Positions 51,939 to 60,339 of a stretch of DNA of 64,000 bases are shown piece by piece (position 1 is the stretch's first letter; each line of letters opens with the position of its first letter). Position numbers and translations under genes: made by a program. The notes beneath the pieces were generated by a model that saw only the letters and a list, made by a program, of their open reading frames with translations, was not told where the DNA came from and ran no database searches. The stretch comes from CAZUWH01 sp964624075 (GTDB taxonomy: Bacteria > Pseudomonadota > Alphaproteobacteria > Rhodospirillales > Rhodospirillaceae). Location: positions 51,320 through 115,319 of the forward strand of contig CAZUWH010000005.1 in NCBI GenBank assembly GCA_964624075.1, given 5' to 3'.

Positions 51939-52151
51939 ATGGCGAAGCATTTCCAGGTTCAGGTCGGCCAATTGTATCGCAGCCAGACCTCAAGCAACCG
52001 TTTGTGGCAGGTTGAATTCGTTTATGCCGATGGGCACGGAATTCCTCATGCCCGTCTGCGGGATGTCAACCAGCATTGCGAGACGATCACCTTTGCGGCC
52101 GAAGTTCTTGCTGATTCCTCTCGGTTCAAACTGGAAGCCGCCTCGTCGTAA
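51939..52151 (+). CDS. Small conserved hypothetical, 70 aa
   Basis: The frame is MAKHFQVQVGQLYRSQTSSNRLWQVEFVYADGHGIPHARLRDVNQHCETITFAAEVLADSSRFKLEAASS. The pattern (VGQxYRSxxSSxRxWQVxxVxxDxxGIPHARLxxxxxxxETxTxAxxVLxDxxRFxLV) is that of a short beta-rich protein I know from alphaproteobacterial genomes; no function is known. ATG 51939 follows TGGGGCTGCAAAC with only a weak binding site. It is convergent with the DsbA-family gene (133 bases between). Confidence 0.65.
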   Translation: MAKHFQVQVGQLYRSQTSSNRLWQVEFVYADGHGIPHARLRDVNQHCETITFAAEVLADSSRFKLEAASS

Positions 52152-52284
52152 TAGATTGGCACGGAAGCAGGGCATAGACCCCTGCAAGGGGCTCAGTATC
52201 GCGGAACAGGGCAACCGGCCTGTCCCGCGATATGGCTTCCGCACGGAACCCTTGTCAGAAAAACTCTGCAATGACAATCAGCTC

Positions 52285-53058
52285 CTAATGGCGCGCGCGC
52301 GCGACCAGTTCTATAAGCTGCTTTTCGTTGATTGCGCCCGGCATCATGACGTCGCCAATGATGAATACCGGTGTGCCAGAGATATCGAGAACCTGTGCCA
52401 GGTTCCGGTTCTTCTCAAGCTGCTGATCAATCTCGGCACTCTCTAGATCTTTCCTGAACTGGGCCACGTCGAGCCCGATGCGTTGGGCGATGATCTCAAG
52501 AGCCTCCGCGTTGAAAGGACTGCGATGTTTCATGCCTTCGTCTAGGAACATGGCATACCTGCCTTGCGCATGGGCAGCCAGAGCGGCTCTGGCAGAGGCA
52601 TACGAATCAGGACCCAGGATCGGCAGATCCTTCAGGACCAGCCTGATATGACCATCTTCCTTCACCACTTTCATCAAGGTCTGATAGACCAGTTTGCAAT
52701 AGCCGCAGCGATAGTCATGAAATTCAGTGATGGTGACGTCCCCGGCGGGGTTTCCGAGAACCGGCGTCTTCGAATCCTGTTCCACGTCAGCACGAATTTT
52801 GTTCAAGTTGACTCGTATTGCAGCCTCTCTTGCCGCCTCTTCCTGCGCCTGCAGCTTGGCAACGGCCTCGCCGACGATCTCGGGATGGGCAAGCAGATAG
52901 GCGCGGACAATTCCCTCGATTGCTTCCGTCTGTGCCTTGCCGAACATCCCTTCTTCAGCCTGGCTGTTCCCTGCCGGTGGTAGGACGACCAGGGTCAGGG
53001 CGGCCAAGGCCGTTCCAATGATTTGCGCACACCGGGTGGCCAGAAACGATATGAACAT
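52285..53058 (-). CDS. DsbA-family thiol-disulfide protein (periplasmic)
   Basis: A 257-residue protein. The first 34 residues form a signal peptide (CAQIIGTALAALTLVVLPPAGNSQAEE). A helical linker follows (EAIEGIVRAYLLAHPEIVGEAVAKLQAQEEAAREA), and then the thioredoxin fold with the active site HDYRCGYCKLVYQTL (CGYC) and the cis-Pro in SGTPVFIIGDVMMPG. This is the DsbA-like/Com1 type of alphaproteobacteria, which oxidises or isomerises disulfides in exported proteins. The end (GAINEKQLIELVARARH) is standard. The start ATG 53058 is good. It stands alone. Confidence 0.93.
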   Translation of the reverse strand: MFISFLATRCAQIIGTALAALTLVVLPPAGNSQAEEGMFGKAQTEAIEGIVRAYLLAHPEIVGEAVAKLQAQEEAAREAAIRVNLNKIRADVEQDSKTPVLGNPAGDVTITEFHDYRCGYCKLVYQTLMKVVKEDGHIRLVLKDLPILGPDSYASARAALAAHAQGRYAMFLDEGMKHRSPFNAEALEIIAQRIGLDVAQFRKDLESAEIDQQLEKNRNLAQVLDISGTPVFIIGDVMMPGAINEKQLIELVARARH

Positions 53059-53204
53059 GAACAGAACCTTTCACATTGATCAAATCGCAGGTAATGATGA
53101 GTACAACCAAAGGTTTGGTACCCGCAAACGGCATTCCATTGCATTCACATTCTTGAAAACAGCAAACGGAAAAGGACGGAGTGTCGCTGCCACATTCCTG
53201 TCGG
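53059..53204. other. Spacer upstream of dsbA-family gene
   Basis: It probably contains the promoter of the minus-strand gene. No other feature is seen. Confidence 0.35.
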
Positions 53205-55544
53205 CTAGCGGCTTAAGACGAGCGCGTTGACCTCCGTTATCGTCTGGCGGCGGCTTTCATCGACGGCGAGTGCTACGAAAACCGTCCTGACGTTCTCGCG
53301 GCGGACCGCTGGCCATAAATGACGATGCAGATCGGACAAGTCAACGTCATGTTCCCACCATTCGAAACGACGGGCGCCGCTTTGCACCACGAAACGGGCC
53401 TGGGCCCCGCGGCCTGTGAATCGTCCGCGCTCCGCGACACGGCCGGACCAGACGACAGACAGCAACCGTTGATGGGGAGGCAGCAGCGATTCCGTGCCAC
53501 CCATCGTCGCTCCCTCTCCATCGGCAAAGCCAACCAGCACGCTGACCGGCGCATCCTCCATATCGGCTGTGTCGGGATCGTGCAAGCGCCAGTGAAACTT
53601 CAGAAAGGGGAAGACCGGGAGCGGAACGCTGGTTGTGCGACCGATGACCAGGGGACCACCCGGTGTGGTCAGCCGTACACCAGGGCGGCGCTCCTCGACC
53701 AGCGTTGCCGCGACCACGGGAGCAGGGTCCAGGGCAGGGGAAGACATGCGCCGTGTCGACTCATCGGGCCGCAGAACGCTGATGGGAATCAAGGGACGCG
53801 GCAAACCGGCCGGAACGGTGCCCGCCCTGGCCAGGAAAAAGCCCTGGCGGGCCCGTTCAGCCACCGAGGCGCCAAGGCCAAAGGGAGGATGGGCCCCCAT
53901 GACATTGAACGGGCTATCCATGTTCACCACCAGGTGATCTGTCTGATGACACGCCGCCGGCCACAAGATGGAGAACCAGACGGGGGCACCAACAAGCACA
54001 AGGCGGCGGGTGATGTCTCGTGGCATGGACACCTTCATGGCAGGCTTGTCAGGCCCAATGTGGGATGGCGGCTGACATCGCGTCTCAGCGTCCTCATTTA
54101 TCCGTCCTTGCGTCACCGTCCGAGAGGCGTAACAGGGCAGCCGCACTTCGAACATCGATCCCTTGCCCATCTTCGAGCATACGGTTACCGGATGATCCAA
54201 CAGATGCGACAGACGGTCAACAATGGCGAGGCCCAGCCCAAGACCTTTGTGCCGACCATACGCCTTGCGCTGGAAATCCTGGAAAATGACGCCAACTTGG
54301 TCCTCGGCGATTCCGATCCCCGTATCCCACACCTGCACCCGAACGTAATCTCCGGCGCGGCGGCACCCGACTAAAAGGTGTCCACGGTCGGTATAGCGAA
54401 GCGCATTGGCTAGCAGGGGGCGCAGTAGGCGCTCCAGCAGAACCGAATCGCTGTATGCCTGAAGCCGGCAGGGAACCCGGTGTACGACAAGACCCTTGGC
54501 CGCGGCAGCCGGCGCATATTCGCCGGCTAACCGCTCCAGAAGCAAATCCAGCTCGAAAAGAGTGCGTCTGACCGTGAACAGGCCGGTTTCCAGCTTGGAG
54601 ACCTCCAGAAGCGCATTCAGCATATCCCGCCAGACTTCGAGCGCAGCCTCAATTTTTACGATAATGCCATGCTGGCGCGGGTCCTGCAACCGTTGGGTCA
54701 GGACATTGACGAAAAGGGATACGGTCTGCAAGGGCTGTCGCAGGTCATGGCCAGCGGCTGCCAGGAAACGGGCTCCGATCCGTCCGGTCGCCTCCTGCAT
54801 CGGGGGGAGGGCGGGTGTGGTGCTGCGGTTGGGGACGTCATGGACTACCGGTACGAGGAAACGGAAGGTGTCATTAGCGATCATGCCAAGACGTGTCTGG
54901 CCCCAGACCATCGTCCCATCCTTGTGTCGGTATCTTTGCGCGGCGACATGATGATGGTCGATGACGCCGGCCCACAGACGCTGTACGGCCAAACCATGGC
55001 CGCTCCGGTCGTCGTGATGGAGGAGATCGGTGAAGGTGGATCGTTGCAGCTCTGCCTCGGCGTAACCGAGCCAACGGCAGAAATACGCATTGGCCCGCAC
55101 GATTCGGTCTGCCGCGTCCACCTGGATCATGCCGGCCGCCGTCTGCGCGAAAATGGACCGGAACAAGGCCTCATCGTGCAGCAATGTTTCACCCGCCCTG
55201 TTCCGTCGGCCCCCATGACCATTGACATCGCGTATACGGGCAATGATCCGGACAGGCCTACCGTAGTGATTGAGTATGGGGTGCAGGGAAACCTCAAGCC
55301 TCGTTCCTCCGATCCGCCCCCGCCAGGAAAGTACCTCAGTCGCGGCAGCCGCTATGTGTGCCTCTGCCCTGGAGCGTAAGCCAGGCGGCAGCAGCGTGGT
55401 TGCGGGGCGGCCGACAACCGAATCCGGCAGCAGATCCAGCCGGTGCAGAAAGGCCGTATCGGCGGCAAGGACCCGGCCTTTGCCATCCATCAGAACGAAC
55501 GACCCCCGGCCTGCATTCAGGGAATTGGCGCTTCTTCGTGTCAT
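53205..55544 (-). CDS. PAS histidine kinase continuous with a DUF3047-like domain
   Basis: One frame of 779 codons. Residues about 10-105: PAS-like (GSFVLMDGKGRVLAADTAFLHRLDLLPDSVVGRPATTLLPP). 120-235: second PAS (LFRSIFAQTAAGMIQVDAADRIVRANAYFCRWLGYAEAELQ). 260-330: phosphoacceptor AAAGHDLRQPLQTVSLFVNVLTQRL. Up to about 480: ATPase with LLANALRYTDRGHLLVG, WDTGIGIAEDQVGVIF and KGLGLGLAIVDRLSHLL. After a linker, from about 503 (MKVSMPRDITRRLVLVGAPVWFSILWPAAC, a possible lipoprotein signal), comes a DUF3047-like part (FLKFHWRLHDPD, LLSVVWSGRV, FEWWEHDVDLSDLHRHLW, VRTVFVALAVDES). The kinase ATG 55544 follows GAGGGG. No receiver gene is adjacent. Either a true fusion or two genes joined by a lost stop. 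Confidence 0.8.
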   Translation of the reverse strand: MTRRSANSLNAGRGSFVLMDGKGRVLAADTAFLHRLDLLPDSVVGRPATTLLPPGLRSRAEAHIAAAATEVLSWRGRIGGTRLEVSLHPILNHYGRPVRIIARIRDVNGHGGRRNRAGETLLHDEALFRSIFAQTAAGMIQVDAADRIVRANAYFCRWLGYAEAELQRSTFTDLLHHDDRSGHGLAVQRLWAGVIDHHHVAAQRYRHKDGTMVWGQTRLGMIANDTFRFLVPVVHDVPNRSTTPALPPMQEATGRIGARFLAAAGHDLRQPLQTVSLFVNVLTQRLQDPRQHGIIVKIEAALEVWRDMLNALLEVSKLETGLFTVRRTLFELDLLLERLAGEYAPAAAAKGLVVHRVPCRLQAYSDSVLLERLLRPLLANALRYTDRGHLLVGCRRAGDYVRVQVWDTGIGIAEDQVGVIFQDFQRKAYGRHKGLGLGLAIVDRLSHLLDHPVTVCSKMGKGSMFEVRLPCYASRTVTQGRINEDAETRCQPPSHIGPDKPAMKVSMPRDITRRLVLVGAPVWFSILWPAACHQTDHLVVNMDSPFNVMGAHPPFGLGASVAERARQGFFLARAGTVPAGLPRPLIPISVLRPDESTRRMSSPALDPAPVVAATLVEERRPGVRLTTPGGPLVIGRTTSVPLPVFPFLKFHWRLHDPDTADMEDAPVSVLVGFADGEGATMGGTESLLPPHQRLLSVVWSGRVAERGRFTGRGAQARFVVQSGARRFEWWEHDVDLSDLHRHLWPAVRRENVRTVFVALAVDESRRQTITEVNALVLSR

Positions 55545-55789
55545 GACCGACCCCTCATGTGTGGAGCGGCAAGGAAAAATGCTACAAGGGCAATGCGAAC
55601 AAGACAATACGAATATGAACAGGAAACAAGCAGCCTTTCTGGCACAAGGTAATCGCATTATGCGGAAATCGGGCATGCTGACAGAAAACCAGGCCATTGT
55701 GGCGCCGCAAGGCGAAAACCAGAGACGTGGGCAGGGCAAACGGATGAAGGTGCAGAGCCAGCAGTTTTCATCATGGGCATGACACTGAT

Positions 55790-56110
55790 TTGCAGAAGAG
55801 GCATCACGGCAAGCCCTCCCCCTTGGATCGGGGGAGGGTTGGGGTAGGGGTGATCGTGACGTCTGGTTGGGCGGGGAGAGGGGCTCGTGGCGGTCACGCC
55901 CCTTGGCCTGCGGGCGGCAGGCAGCGTCCAGACAGAACCATCCCCCTCCCCCGATCCAAGGGGGAGGGCTTGCCGTTCCAGGCGGAAGGCTTCATGCTCC
56001 CTCCTCAATCCTCTCCCGACGACCCCCGTCCCGAGAGGGACCCTTCTGGAGGGAAGACTCCACTCCCCCTGGAGGGGGGTCTGCCCCCTCGGGGGAGAAG
56101 GGCTTGGGGA
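55790..56110. repeat. Two copies of the dispersed palindromic repeat
   Basis: Copies at about 55813-55838 (CCCTCCCCCTTGGATCGGGGGAGGG) and 55945-55970 (inverse orientation) frame GTGATCGTGACGTCTGGTTGGGCGGGG ... GGTCACGCCCCTTGGCCTGCGGGCGGCAGGCAGCGTCCAGAC. The flank GTTCCAGGCGGAAGGCTTCATG repeats the motif near 150 and 19410. No gene is present from 55545 to 56251 apart from these repeats. Confidence 0.75.
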
Positions 56111-56251
56111 TGGAACCTGCCAAGGCGACTTAGGATGAATTCCATAATGAGAACCGTTGTATCTTTGCACTGTTTCTACCCGGATGTCTATGTTATAAAA
56201 AAACCCCTCTCGGTCGGCAGCGGATGAAAATACGAGCGGACAGGGCCATGT

Positions 56252-56339
56252 GCGGGCGTGGTGGAAATGGTAGACACGCCAGATTTAGGTTCTGGTGGCT
56301 TCAAGAGCCGTGGGGGTTCAAATCCCTTCGCCCGCACCA
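56252..56339 (+). tRNA. tRNA-Leu (anticodon UAG)
   Basis: Long-variable-arm tRNA: acceptor GCGGGCG/CGCCCGC, anticodon arm CCAGA-TTTAGGT-TCTGG with TAG, variable arm GGCTTCAAGAGCC, T-arm GGGGG-TTCAAAT-CCCTT type, CCA encoded. It reads CUA/CUG. It lies 109 bases before tig. Confidence 0.95.
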
Positions 56340-56447
56340 GGCGACTTCATGCGTGGGGGGCCGTGATTTCAGGGACGGGGAGGAAGGCGTCGCCGTGCGC
56401 AGGGTTCTGGTCGCGGCAGCGGGTTTCATGAACGGCAGAGACAATCC

Positions 56448-57791
56448 ATGCAGTTGATTGAAGCGCATTCCGAAGGGTTGAAGCACGAGTTCACGGTCAC
56501 ACTGCCAGCCGAGACCATCATGGCCAAGGCGGAAGCGCGTCTGGCCGAAATTAGTAGAACGGCTCGCATCCCCGGCTTCCGGCCCGGCAAGGTGCCGATG
56601 ACGCTGGTACGCAAGCGCTATGGTCCCACGGTGCGGTCGGAGGTCATTGTCGCATCAGTCCAGGAGTCTGCGGCGCAAGTCCTGAGGGAGTATAATCTGC
56701 GCCCGGCCCTGGAGCCGCGGATCCGCATTACGGAGGGAGAAGACGCGCAGAAGGACATCGTTTTCACCGTTGCCCTGGAAGCCTTGCCAGCACTGCCCGC
56801 CATTGATTTCACCGCTCTTCATCTGGAGCAGCTCAAGGCCGAGGTGACCGATCAGGCGTTGGGAGAGGCCCTTGAGCGATTGGCCGCCTCGTTCCAGAAC
56901 CGCCAGACGATTGCCGAGGACCGGCCTGTCCCCCGGTTGGGAGATGTGGCGGTGGTCGATGTCACAGGCACGGTGGCGGGCATGACGGTGCCAGACATAA
57001 CACGCAGCGATTTTCCTGTCGAATTGGGGAGGAACGGCTTCGTACCTGGCTTCGACAACGCCATCCTTGGCGCCAAGGTGGGCGACACGCTTGATTTCAC
57101 GTTGACGCTGCCAGAAAGCCGTGCGGACGATCTGGCAGGCAAGACGGTTGCCTTCGCGGTTGCAGTCAAGGCGTTGCAGGAAATAGGAACCGCCTCCATC
57201 GATGACACACTGGCCCGCGGTTACGGGATGGAGAATCTTGAAGCCTTGCGCAACGCGGTCAGGAAAGAACTGGAACAGGGGTATGCGACACGGGCGCGGG
57301 CCCGTCTGAAGCGGGTCCTGCTTGATCGTCTGGCTGCTGATCATATTTTTGAAGTGCCGTCCGAGATGTGCGGGATGGAGTTCAATACCCTCTGGCAGCA
57401 GGTGCTGGAGGCCAAGGCAAAAGGCGAGCTGGACTCAGACGAAATGGCCAAGGACGAAGAGGCCCTGCAAGCCGAATACCAGGCGGTGGCTGAGCGGCGA
57501 ATCCGGCTGGGGTTGATCCTTGGGGAGATCGGACATGTCCATGATATTACGCTCACCCAGACCGACGTCGTGCAGGCGCTGGAGGAAAAAACCAGAGGAA
57601 TTCCGCTCCAGATCCAGAGAAAGCTGCTGGAGTATTACCGGAAGGAACCGAAAGCGCTCAATGTCCTGAAAATGTCGATCTTTGAAGACAAGGTGGTAGA
57701 CTTCGTCATTGCCAGGGCTTCGATAACCGAGAAGGTGGTCGCGGCGGAAGAGCTTTTCAGAGACCCTGACGATCCTCTGGCAGAGACCTGA
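56448..57791 (+). CDS. tig: Trigger factor
   Basis: A 447-residue chaperone. The ribosome-binding N-terminal domain has the signature ISRTARIPGFRPGKVPMTLVRKRYG (GFRxGKxP, residues about 44-51). The FKBP-type prolyl isomerase domain spans about 160-240 (GDVAVVDVTGTVAGMTVPDI and RNGFVPGFDNAILGAKVGD). The C-terminal helical arms have LKRVLLDRLAADHIFEVPSEM and FNTLWQQVLEAK. Bound next to the ribosome exit, it shields new chains. The length is normal. It heads the block tig-clpP-clpX-lon-hupB, a standard order of alphaproteobacteria. ATG 56448 follows GGCAGAGAC with a weak binding site. The gene is intact. Confidence 0.97.
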   Translation: MQLIEAHSEGLKHEFTVTLPAETIMAKAEARLAEISRTARIPGFRPGKVPMTLVRKRYGPTVRSEVIVASVQESAAQVLREYNLRPALEPRIRITEGEDAQKDIVFTVALEALPALPAIDFTALHLEQLKAEVTDQALGEALERLAASFQNRQTIAEDRPVPRLGDVAVVDVTGTVAGMTVPDITRSDFPVELGRNGFVPGFDNAILGAKVGDTLDFTLTLPESRADDLAGKTVAFAVAVKALQEIGTASIDDTLARGYGMENLEALRNAVRKELEQGYATRARARLKRVLLDRLAADHIFEVPSEMCGMEFNTLWQQVLEAKAKGELDSDEMAKDEEALQAEYQAVAERRIRLGLILGEIGHVHDITLTQTDVVQALEEKTRGIPLQIQRKLLEYYRKEPKALNVLKMSIFEDKVVDFVIARASITEKVVAAEELFRDPDDPLAET

Positions 57792-57821
57792 AGGGATGGT
57801 CGGCAGAATTCAGAGGTTCAA

Positions 57822-58469
57822 ATGAGAGATCGTGATCCGTTCGACGTTTATATGAACACGCTTGTGCCGATCGTGGTGGAGCAGACCAACCGCGGCGAGC
57901 GTGCCTATGACATCTATTCGCGTCTTCTGAAGGAACGCATCATTTTCCTGGTCGGTCAGGTTTACGATGCCATAGCCAGTCTGGTCTGTGCACAGCTCCT
58001 GTTTCTGGAGGCGGAAAATCCAGGCAGGGACATTGCGGTGTATATCAATTCGCCAGGGGGTGTCGTCACTTCGGGACTGGCCATTTATGACACTATGCAA
58101 TATATCCGTTGTCCGGTGTCTACACTGTGCATCGGTCAGGCCGCATCGATGGGGTCGCTGTTGCTGGCCGGGGGTGCGGCCGGCAAGCGTTTTGCCCTAC
58201 CCAATGCGCGGATCATGGTCCATCAGCCCTCCGGGGGTGTACAGGGCCAGGCGACCGATATCGAAATCCAGGCGCGTGAAATTCTTGCACTGCGGTCTCG
58301 GCTTAACCAAATCTATGTCAAGCATACCGGCCAGCCTCTCGAAACGATCGAACAGGCGGTGGAACGTGACAAGTTCATGAGTCCTGAAGATGCCAAGGCG
58401 TTCGGTCTGATTGATGAGGTGATCGTTGCGCGGCCGCCCGTGGAGGGTGAGGTGTCGAAACAGGCGTGA
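57822..58469 (+). CDS. clpP: ATP-dependent Clp protease subunit ClpP
   Basis: A 215-residue serine peptidase. The triad is Ser in CIGQAASMGSLLLAGG (about 106), His in RIMVHQPSGGVQGQATDIEIQAREIL (about 131) and Asp further on (DKFMSPEDAKAFGLID). It starts MRDRDPFDVYMNTLVPIVVEQTNRGERAYDIYSRLLKERIIFLVG, the usual ClpP beginning. It forms the tetradecameric chamber served by ClpX. It lies 30 bases after tig. The extra tail EGEVSKQA is normal. Confidence 0.98.
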   Translation: MRDRDPFDVYMNTLVPIVVEQTNRGERAYDIYSRLLKERIIFLVGQVYDAIASLVCAQLLFLEAENPGRDIAVYINSPGGVVTSGLAIYDTMQYIRCPVSTLCIGQAASMGSLLLAGGAAGKRFALPNARIMVHQPSGGVQGQATDIEIQAREILALRSRLNQIYVKHTGQPLETIEQAVERDKFMSPEDAKAFGLIDEVIVARPPVEGEVSKQA

Positions 58470-58956
58470 GAGCCAGGGGAGAAGCGTCGCCAGAGTGGCA
58501 ACCGCGCCCCGGTCCAGAGGTGGGGGCAATCGCAATGGCAGGATCCGGTCGGGGAGGGCGTTCGTTCTGCGTGCCTTCTGTCTTTGCGTGCAAGGCCTTT
58601 GTTCAGGACGGCATGGAAGAGCCTTATCGTGGGCAGAGGGCGGGTATCCCTGGCCACGACGACGGGTGCCATTGTTTTTGGCCGAAAGGCGAGTGCACAG
58701 ATGCAAACAAGAGCTTCACAACAAGTCTTCTTCATAACCCCCTGTGGCCACGGATGCCCGTGGCTCCCATAGCTGAAGGAGGGTGCTTACAGGACAGGCA
58801 GCATCGGGACGAAAGGAGGCCTTCCGCGGTTCGGGCCCATCCCTGGAATCCCCGGAAAGGGTGCTTTTTGCCGTTGTCTGTGGCCAGGGGGAAGGTTAAC
58901 ATGAGGTCCGGTTGCTGGCCTCCCGGACGGGAGGCGCTTCAATGGATGGAGATACG
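58470..58956. other. Intergenic region clpP-clpX
   Basis: No gene is supported over 480 bases. It probably carries the clpX promoter. Confidence 0.4.
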
Positions 58957-60225
58957 ATGACGAAGTCCAGTGGCGGCGACTCGAGAAATACGCTCTACTG
59001 CTCGTTCTGCGGCAAGAGTCAGCACGAGGTTCGCAAGCTCATTGCCGGCCCGACGGTATTCATCTGTGATGAGTGTGTTGAGCTGTGCATGGACATCATC
59101 CGCGAGGAACATAAAACTCACCTCGTGCGGTCGCAAGATGGGGTGCCGACGCCGCGTGATATCTGCCGTGTTCTTGATGATTATGTCATCGGGCAGCAGT
59201 ATGCCAAGAAGGTGCTGTCCGTAGCCGTGCATAATCATTACAAGCGATTGGCACACGGGACCAGAAACAACGACATCGAAATTGCCAAATCGAACATTCT
59301 GCTGGTAGGGCCGACGGGGTGCGGGAAGACCTTGCTGGCCCAGACCTTGGCCCGCATTCTTGATGTACCCTTCACTATGGCTGATGCGACCACGTTGACC
59401 GAAGCCGGATATGTGGGCGAGGATGTGGAGAACATTATCCTGAAGCTGTTGCAGGCAGCTGATTACAATGTCGAGCGGGCGCAACGGGGTATCGTTTATA
59501 TCGACGAGATCGATAAGATCAGCCGCAAGTCGGACAATCCCTCCATCACGCGCGATGTCTCCGGCGAAGGCGTACAGCAGGCCTTGCTGAAGATCATGGA
59601 AGGAACGATTGCCTCCGTGCCGCCGCAGGGTGGGCGCAAACATCCACAGCAGGAATTCCTGCAAGTGGATACGACCAACATTCTGTTCATCTGCGGCGGC
59701 GCTTTTTCGGGGCTGGAAAAGGTAATCGCCCAGCGGGGGCGCGGTACGGCCATCGGGTTCGGGGCCGATGTCCGTGGACCCGATGAGCGCCGGACCGGTG
59801 ATATTCTGCAAGGGGTTGAGCCGGAGGATTTGTTGAAGTACGGGTTGATTCCAGAGTTCGTAGGACGACTGCCGGTTATCGCGACTCTGGGTGATCTGGA
59901 TGAGGGCGCACTGGTCGAAATTCTGACCGTTCCCAAGAACGCCTTGGTCAAGCAATACCAGAGGCTGTTCGAAATGGAAAGTGTTCACCTGACTTTCCAC
60001 GAGGATGCCTTGCGGGCCATCGCGCACAAGGCTATCGACCGCAAAACAGGCGCGCGTGGTTTGCGGTCGATCTTGGAAAGCATCCTGCTCGAGACCATGT
60101 TCGACCTGCCGACCATGGAAGGGACGGTTGAGGTGGTGGTCAACAAGGAGGTGGTGGAGAGCCGGGCCAAGCCATTGCTGATCTACTCTTCGGATCGCCG
60201 TGAAGATATTGGTTCGAGTGCGTGA
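58957..60225 (+). CDS. clpX: ATP-dependent Clp protease ATPase subunit ClpX
   Basis: A 422-residue AAA+ unfoldase. The zinc domain is CSFCGKSQHEVRKLIAGPTVFICDECVELC (residues 15-45). Walker A is LVGPTGCGKTLLAQTLA, Walker B is GIVYIDEIDKI, the pore loop region is EAGYVGEDVE and the sensor-2 area is IAHKAIDRKTGARGLRSILE. It includes the IGF-type loop (AIGFGADV) that docks on ClpP. The protein unfolds tagged substrates and feeds ClpP. ATG 58957 gives the normal start MTKSSGGDSRNT. The gene is intact. Confidence 0.98.
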   Translation: MTKSSGGDSRNTLYCSFCGKSQHEVRKLIAGPTVFICDECVELCMDIIREEHKTHLVRSQDGVPTPRDICRVLDDYVIGQQYAKKVLSVAVHNHYKRLAHGTRNNDIEIAKSNILLVGPTGCGKTLLAQTLARILDVPFTMADATTLTEAGYVGEDVENIILKLLQAADYNVERAQRGIVYIDEIDKISRKSDNPSITRDVSGEGVQQALLKIMEGTIASVPPQGGRKHPQQEFLQVDTTNILFICGGAFSGLEKVIAQRGRGTAIGFGADVRGPDERRTGDILQGVEPEDLLKYGLIPEFVGRLPVIATLGDLDEGALVEILTVPKNALVKQYQRLFEMESVHLTFHEDALRAIAHKAIDRKTGARGLRSILESILLETMFDLPTMEGTVEVVVNKEVVESRAKPLLIYSSDRREDIGSSA

Positions 60226-60339
60226 AGGGCAGGAGGTGTCGTTCTGCCTTTACCGAGGCCAGCCTGGTGCCCAGGTGTGCAGGGGATAACGGACGGACAG
60301 GGGACGATTCCCTGTCCGGAAAGCAAAGAGGTAGCTAAA

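Noticed and set aside
58939..60027. Minus-strand frame of 362 codons over clpX
   Set aside because: It is the antisense frame of clpX and has no features of its own.
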